NCBI GenBank assembly: GCA_903879765.1 | Contig: CAIRMS010000366.1 | Location: 1 to 26,262 of the forward strand | Length of the DNA stretch: 26,262 bases | DNA from: an uncultured Flavobacteriales bacterium | Lineage (GTDB): Bacteria > Bacteroidota > Bacteroidia > Flavobacteriales_D > Crocinitomicaceae | Direction: 5' to 3' | Shown here: one piece after another, positions 22,396-26,262 of the stretch | How positions within the stretch are numbered: the stretch's first letter is position 1 | How the letters are laid out: each line of letters starts with the position of its first letter | Translations under genes and position numbers: made by a program | Notes under the pieces: generated by a model | Told to the model about the DNA's origin: nothing | What the model saw: the letters and a program-made list of their open reading frames with translations, nothing else | The model's database searches: none

Positions 22396-23427
22396 ATGAA
22401 CGTAGATAAAAGAATTGTTAGTGCAGTAAAAAAAGGATTTGTCAAACTTGATTTCCAACGCTTAGAGGAAACCTGTAACAATGAAGCACAAACAAGAATG
22501 TTCATTATCGAACCAATGTGCGAGATATTAGGCTATAGCAGAGATCCAAAAGATATGCTCACTGAAATCACCGCTGGTTGGGGACAAAAAAATGACAAAG
22601 CAGATATTGGATTAATAGTAAAAGGAAAAAAGCCTGAAATAATCATTGAATGTAAAAAATTCGGAAAGAAATTAACGGACAAAGAAGGCGCGCAACTCAA
22701 TGGTTACTTTAGCCATACGGAGGGTTCGAAGATTGGGATTTTAACTAACGGTTTAGAATGGCGTTTTTATACTGAGTACCTTGAAAAAAATAAACTTCAT
22801 CATAATCCATTTTTAATCATTGATTTCACCGAAATTGATGATACTAAAATTGAATTATTTGCGCAATTCCATAAAAGTAATCCCGATGATTTTTTAGCTA
22901 AAATTTTAGAGGAAGCTCAAGACACATTTTTCCTTGAAGGTTTTAATGGTGCATTAAGCGAAGAATTATTAAATCCATCAGATGATTTAATTAAAGCCAT
23001 TTTTGCTCGTATGCCTGGCAAACGAATGAATGACGCAATAAAGGATAAATTGCGCGGATTAATTAATTCCAATTCAATTCAACAAGTTTTGCCTAAATTG
23101 ATAGAGGAAGAATCTAAAAATGGAAATTTGATTATTACAACTGGTGAGGAATTAAAAATTTATCATGCCGTAAAGACAATCATTATAAATTCTCTGAAAA
23201 AAGTTGATTTTACTCGAATTTCATACAGAGATCAGAAAAACAGTTTTAATATTTTGGTTGATGATAATCAACGTAAAGTAATCGCAAAAATCACATCAGT
23301 GAAAAATAAACATTTCTTGGAGTTAGCAGGATATGGTAATGATAAATTTCCTGTTGATGATATCGAAAATATTGTTGAGTTGAACAAAGAAATTATTTCG
23401 GCGGCAAAAACTTTTTTAATTGACTAA
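22396..23427 (+). CDS. HsdR N-terminal-type nuclease-domain protein (orphan)
   Basis: 343 aa. N-terminal restriction-type PD-(D/E)xK fold as in HSDR_N/HSDR_N_2: Glu30 in the first helix, Asp70 in DKADIGLIV, Glu85-x-Lys87 in IIIECKK and the QLNGYF motif near 100-105. It has no helicase motor, and no HsdM or HsdS lies nearby, so it is not a type I restriction subunit in the usual sense. The C-terminal half (about 170-343) includes a segment EELKIYHAVKTIIINSL of unknown role. Orphan proteins of this kind are common in defence or prophage contexts; the neighbours here are TA genes. DNA cleavage is inferred from active-site residues. Confidence 0.85.
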   Translation: MNVDKRIVSAVKKGFVKLDFQRLEETCNNEAQTRMFIIEPMCEILGYSRDPKDMLTEITAGWGQKNDKADIGLIVKGKKPEIIIECKKFGKKLTDKEGAQLNGYFSHTEGSKIGILTNGLEWRFYTEYLEKNKLHHNPFLIIDFTEIDDTKIELFAQFHKSNPDDFLAKILEEAQDTFFLEGFNGALSEELLNPSDDLIKAIFARMPGKRMNDAIKDKLRGLINSNSIQQVLPKLIEEESKNGNLIITTGEELKIYHAVKTIIINSLKKVDFTRISYRDQKNSFNILVDDNQRKVIAKITSVKNKHFLELAGYGNDKFPVDDIENIVELNKEIISAAKTFLID

Positions 23428-23477
23428 GAATAAGTTTTTTAGTTAAAAATCGTTGGATTTAAACTCTATTCAATATT

Positions 23478-23615
23478 TATACCCTTTCGAGTATATTTCA
23501 CTCGAACCAACTTTTTTATACCCTTTCGGGTATATTTTAATCATATACTTCTTTTTTATACCCTTTCGGGTACGTTTTATACTATTTTTTGTATTTTTGT
23601 ACCCTAATGGGTATA
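23478..23615 (+). promoter_or_regulatory. Four spaced operator palindromes and -7 element before the HipBST-like operon
   Basis: Four copies of an 18-bp near-palindrome TATACCC-NNNN-GGGTATA: 23478-23495 (one arm base off), 23517-23534 (perfect arms), 23557-23574 and 23598-23615. Centres are 39, 40 and 41 bp apart, about four helical turns, so all face roughly the same side of DNA. A TATTTTTG -7 element (23592-23599) abuts the last site, placing the likely transcription start inside it. HipB proteins of E. coli bind similar spaced palindromes (TATCC-N8-GGATA), so repression by the HTH gene product is expected. Confidence 0.8.
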
Positions 23616-23618
23616 ATT

Positions 23619-23822
23619 ATGAATACTTCTATCGCAACTTTTATAAAAGAAAAAAGAAAACAACTGAAGCTTACACAACCTGAATTGGCAGAAAAAGCTG
23701 GTGTTGGTCTTCGTTTTGTGCGGGAATTAGAGCAAGGAAAACAATCAGTACGACTAGATAAGGTAAATCAACTATTGGACTTATTTGGGAGTGAATTGGG
23801 TGTCATTCAAAAAACTGACTGA
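23619..23822 (+). CDS. hipB: HipB-like XRE antitoxin/repressor
   Basis: 67 aa from the ATG at 23619 (MNTSIATFIKEKRKQLKLTQ). XRE HTH: LTQPELAEKAGVGLRFVREL, then GKQSVRLDKVNQLLDLFG. An in-frame TTG (23589) would run through operator and promoter and is rejected. First gene of the operon; its TGA overlaps the next ATG (TGATG). Probable repressor at the four upstream palindromes. Confidence 0.93.
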   Translation: MNTSIATFIKEKRKQLKLTQPELAEKAGVGLRFVRELEQGKQSVRLDKVNQLLDLFGSELGVIQKTD

Positions 23823-24148
23823 TGAGACAAGGACAAGTATATTACAAAAAGGAATTTGCCGGTATAATAAGTGAAACAGATGACGGATTTCTATTTCAAT
23901 ACGATCTAGATTATTTAGCCAGCGCGCAAGCAAAACCAGTGAGCCTTACTTTGCCATTACAACAAAAAGCATTCTCGAGTAAAGTGCTTTTTCCATTCTT
24001 TGACGGATTAATTCCGGAGGGCTGGTTATTAGACATTGCTTTAACGAATTGGAAAATTAAACCAAATGACCGATTTGGGATGTTGTTAACTCTGTGTAAG
24101 GATAGCATTGGTTGTGTCTCTATCATCTCAAATGAAATCGAATCATGA
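23822..24148 (+). CDS. hipS: HipS-like protein (HipA N-terminal subdomain as a separate gene)
   Basis: 108 aa matching the HipA N-terminal domain only. GQVYYKKEFAGIISETDDGF opens it, and SLTLPLQQKAFSS, FFDGLIPEGWLLD (Trp68) and NDRFGMLLTLCKDSIGCVS are hallmark segments. In E. coli HipBST the equivalent HipS is the antitoxin that blocks the HipT kinase, so that role is likely here. Its end overlaps the kinase start by 4 nt (ATGA). Confidence 0.9.
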   Translation: MRQGQVYYKKEFAGIISETDDGFLFQYDLDYLASAQAKPVSLTLPLQQKAFSSKVLFPFFDGLIPEGWLLDIALTNWKIKPNDRFGMLLTLCKDSIGCVSIISNEIES

Positions 24149-25104
24149 GGAAGTGTTTATATTGTTATCAAGCCCTAGAGGAATTCCAACAAGATTATCA
24201 TCCTTCCTGTGCCAAAATATTATTCGGTACAACGCAAGCGCCTATCATCGATTTTGACTTGAACCAGTTGGAGGAACTCGCTAAACAAATCATCATTAAA
24301 AGTAAAGCGGTTACTGGTGTACAGCCTAAGTTGTCCTTAAACCTAGAAAAACATAGGAATGAGCCATCTAGATTAACCCTTGTGGGTATACATGGAGATT
24401 ATATCTTAAAACCACCAAGCTCAACCTTTAAGGAACTTTCTGAAAATGAAGACATCACCATGCATTTGGCGGAGATGGTAAAGATTAAAACAGCACTGCA
24501 CGGATTGGTTCGATTAAAATCTGGGGAATTGGCTTACATCACAAAGCGTTTTGACCGAATGAAAGACGCAAAAATTGCCGTAGAAGATTTTTGTCAATTG
24601 AGTGAAAATCTCACTGAACACAAATACCGCGGTTCCATCGAAAAGATTGGAAAACTCTCACAAACCTATACAACGAACAAAGGTTTTGAAGCACAACGTC
24701 TATTTGAATTGGTCTTGTTTTGCTACCTCACTGGGAATGCCGATATGCACCTGAAGAACTTCTCCTTGATCGAGAATACACTTGGTGAATACGAATTTTC
24801 ACCCGCCTATGACTTACTCAACACAGCCATCGTTATGCCTGAAGACAAAGAAGAATCAGCGTTAACAATCAATGGAAAAAAGAGCAAATTGAATCGAAAC
24901 GATTTTCAAGTATTGACCACTTCACTAAAAATAAACAACAAATCAATAGAAGCAATTTATAAGCGCTTTGAGGACATTCTACCGACTTGGATTACTTGGA
25001 TTAAACAAAGTTTCTTGTCAGAAGAAATGAAAGGGGCATACCTTGAATTGATTCAAAAAAGACATCGTAAGTTGTTTTATAACGACAAAACGAGGATAAA
25101 ATAA
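24145..25104 (+). CDS. hipT: HipT-like Ser/Thr kinase toxin with zinc-ribbon start
   Basis: 319 aa, HipA C-terminal kinase without N-subdomain 1. The first residues form a CxxC...HxxC set (Cys4, Cys7, His19, Cys22) likely binding zinc. The Gly-rich loop is KAVTGVQPK (54-62), ATP-binding Lys89 is in YILKPP, catalytic Asp200 and Asn205 are in GNADMHLKN, and Asp223 is in SPAYDLLN. E. coli HipT carries autophosphorylated serines in the SISG stretch; here the corresponding residues read Ala55-Val-Thr57-Gly58, so only one hydroxyl residue remains. The target is probably an aminoacyl-tRNA synthetase by family analogy; unproven here. Confidence 0.92.
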   Translation: MRKCLYCYQALEEFQQDYHPSCAKILFGTTQAPIIDFDLNQLEELAKQIIIKSKAVTGVQPKLSLNLEKHRNEPSRLTLVGIHGDYILKPPSSTFKELSENEDITMHLAEMVKIKTALHGLVRLKSGELAYITKRFDRMKDAKIAVEDFCQLSENLTEHKYRGSIEKIGKLSQTYTTNKGFEAQRLFELVLFCYLTGNADMHLKNFSLIENTLGEYEFSPAYDLLNTAIVMPEDKEESALTINGKKSKLNRNDFQVLTTSLKINNKSIEAIYKRFEDILPTWITWIKQSFLSEEMKGAYLELIQKRHRKLFYNDKTRIK

Positions 25105-25124
25105 TACAGTGAAAATTGTTTTTA

Positions 25125-26240
25125 TTATCGATTTTTTCCGATTTCTACCAAGCGAAAAGCGCGCTTTGTTTGTTCTATTTCGCTATTACCGATGCCATGT
25201 TTCCTGGCAATTGTTCGCCAGTTTGAAATTTCTTGCTGCATTTCCATTAAAATGCTTTCAGCTCTTTCACTTTTCAAGTGATACAACTGAGCTGTTTCTA
25301 AAGCTAACGAGGTATCTAAGTCGTTACTGTTTTCAGAAATATTCAAGGTTAAACCATTCCCCATTTCGTTAGGGTTCATGTCATAAGCTGGAGATAAGCG
25401 CCATCCTTTATCGGTGAGTATAAATCCATGATTTCGCAAATGGTCGTCTGTGTTCGATGCCAAAATATTAAATGCCATTCTTCGCCACAACTGTTCCAAA
25501 TCTTCTTTCGCTGCAGGACTGTTTTGCATGATAAAACCAACCAAATCTAAGTATCCTACACCGTCTGCATGATCAGATCCATCTTGTAAACCTAACAAAG
25601 TCATTGCCGACGCAAAATGAATACGCCGTTGGTCATGTGTTCGATCAAATCGTTTGGATAAGAATGTATGATGCTTACCTGAAAATTTTTGCAAACGCGC
25701 TTCAGAAACATATATACCACAGGCTTTGGCTAATTCGTGCAAAACCATTTCCCAAGCACCTGTATTTTTGTCATCTCTTGCACTTGGAAATTTTGCAATC
25801 CATAAATGTCCATTATCGTCTATCACACTCGCTTTGGGTCTTGCGCCTCCCAATGAAGAACCTGGATCAATCAATACACTTAACCATTGCGCAAATTCAG
25901 GGTCGTTCATGGCATCATCACGTTCAAGCTGCAAACTAGCATGTTCTAATTCACGAAGTGAAGTCCAGGGTGGCGTGGCCATTTTCTTCTGGTCATTCAT
26001 GAAAGCCCCATCTTCACTCAATTTAAATCGCACACCACCCATTCGATGTCCGTCAAAAACACCCAATAAAAAATCACTTTCAAAAAGCGATTTCTCATCT
26101 CGGCCTTCTTGCTTTGCTTGCCATGCTTCTCTTCTTCGCATCAATAGCTGCCCAGCCTCTAGCCCAAAGGAAATGTCCTGGAGAGACCACTCCCCAGGTC
26201 GATAGCTATGCCACAGCTGTTTTACTTCCAGAAAAGCCAT
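25125..26240 (-). CDS. HipA-type kinase with N-terminus replaced by an ABC-ATPase start
   Basis: 371 aa. Residues about 33-371 are a HipA kinase of the larger one-gene type: RRREAWQAKQEG, FLLGVFDGHRMGGVRFKL, the loop SSLGGARPK (128-136), Lys150, SNTDDHLRN with Asp265 and Asn270, and SPAYDMNPN with Asp287. The usual N-subdomain (about 80-100 residues before the LLMRRRE segment) is absent. Residues 1-31 instead read like the start of an ABC-transporter ATPase (MAFLEVKQLWHSYRPG, then LQDISFGLEAGQ), stopping before the Walker A. The frame is intact across the join. No antitoxin gene adjoins it in this window; it is convergent with hipT, 20 bp apart. Confidence 0.8.
   Translation of the reverse strand: MAFLEVKQLWHSYRPGEWSLQDISFGLEAGQLLMRRREAWQAKQEGRDEKSLFESDFLLGVFDGHRMGGVRFKLSEDGAFMNDQKKMATPPWTSLRELEHASLQLERDDAMNDPEFAQWLSVLIDPGSSLGGARPKASVIDDNGHLWIAKFPSARDDKNTGAWEMVLHELAKACGIYVSEARLQKFSGKHHTFLSKRFDRTHDQRRIHFASAMTLLGLQDGSDHADGVGYLDLVGFIMQNSPAAKEDLEQLWRRMAFNILASNTDDHLRNHGFILTDKGWRLSPAYDMNPNEMGNGLTLNISENSNDLDTSLALETAQLYHLKSERAESILMEMQQEISNWRTIARKHGIGNSEIEQTKRAFRLVEIGKNR
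26148..26240 (-). pseudogene. N-terminal fragment of an ABC-transporter ATP-binding protein
   Basis: Thirty-one codons typical of the first two strands of an ABC ATPase (VKQLWHSYRPGEW, SLQDISFGLEAGQ). The Walker A that should follow Gln31 is replaced by the HipA sequence. The last ~100 bases of the window are about 52% GC by hand count, above a sampled ~40% in the HipA gene body, though a patch just inside the HipA part is also high. This fragment is embedded in the open frame above. Confidence 0.55.
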
Positions 26241-26262
26241 GACCTACTCAAGCCCTTGGTCC

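Noticed and set aside
22396..23427. Type I restriction-modification system
   Set aside because: No helicase motifs in the protein and no hsdM or hsdS gene in the window; only the nuclease-like domain is present.
23478..23615. Possible CRISPR or minisatellite because of ~40-bp spaced repeats
   Set aside because: The repeats are only ~18 bp, imperfectly palindromic, four in number, with variable T-rich spacers and no cas genes; they fit operators better.
25604..26205. Long plus-strand frames opposite the HipA-type gene (25604-25939, 25726-26205)
   Set aside because: No domain sense; they mirror a clearly conserved kinase on the minus strand.

Overview
The window looks like a chromosomal segment of a low-GC Bacteroidota, most likely Flavobacteriales and perhaps close to the Crocinitomicaceae/Fluviicola group (inference). 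Support comes from the flavobacterial-type proton-pumping rhodopsin, Bacteroidota-style TonB C-terminal domains, a two-part HipA kinase, and promoters of the Bacteroidota form TTG-N19/20-TAnnTTTG without Shine-Dalgarno sites. No rRNA, tRNA, CRISPR array or insertion sequence was seen.

Region 1 (1-3752, minus strand) is a phototrophy block. It holds a polypeptide joining a complete lycopene beta-cyclase (CrtY) to a complete Brp/Blh-type beta-carotene 15,15'-dioxygenase, so one protein could take lycopene to retinal. Directly downstream is a DTE-type rhodopsin, cut by the window edge. It carries a glycine at the position that opens the carotenoid-antenna fenestration in xanthorhodopsin. An unrecognised multi-pass membrane protein lies just upstream. 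Region 2 (3963-6097) has small membrane proteins, a lipoprotein, a DUF2200 protein and a YqaE/Pmp3 peptide, several in overlapping operons.

Region 3 (6139-7818) is a mazEF module with a readable promoter/operator, then a terminator and three tandem short SSB paralogues. Region 4 (8061-13898) has creD and aroE, convergent, with overlapping stop codons inside a strong hairpin. It also has a four-gene array of secreted TonB-C-like proteins with a conserved CxxC, and rsgA-dtd. Region 5 (13941-15705) is a DUF6364/PIN toxin-antitoxin pair convergent with an HTH-Fic protein whose start codon lies in a palindrome. Region 6 (15731-21956) is mostly housekeeping: alpha/beta hydrolase, aminopeptidase P, gamma-carbonic anhydrase-like protein, a lysozyme-like membrane protein, a YigZ/IMPACT protein, a barrel-like protein and a TlpA-like thioredoxin.

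Region 7 (21962-26240) is accessory: an HTH regulator with a palindrome upstream, an orphan HsdR-N-type nuclease-domain protein, a tripartite HipBST-like system preceded by four ~40-bp-spaced operator palindromes, and a second HipA kinase. The N-terminus of this last protein has been replaced by the start of an ABC-transporter ATPase. That is either a real recombination junction or an assembly chimera near the window edge.

Four genes (aroE, rsgA, yigZ and the first TonB-like gene) have an exact TAnnTTTG element only 4-5 nt before the start codon, which implies leaderless or nearly leaderless transcripts. The most notable signals are the CrtY-Blh fusion with the fenestrated rhodopsin, the HipBST operator array, the CxxC TonB-C array, and the leaderless promoter pattern.
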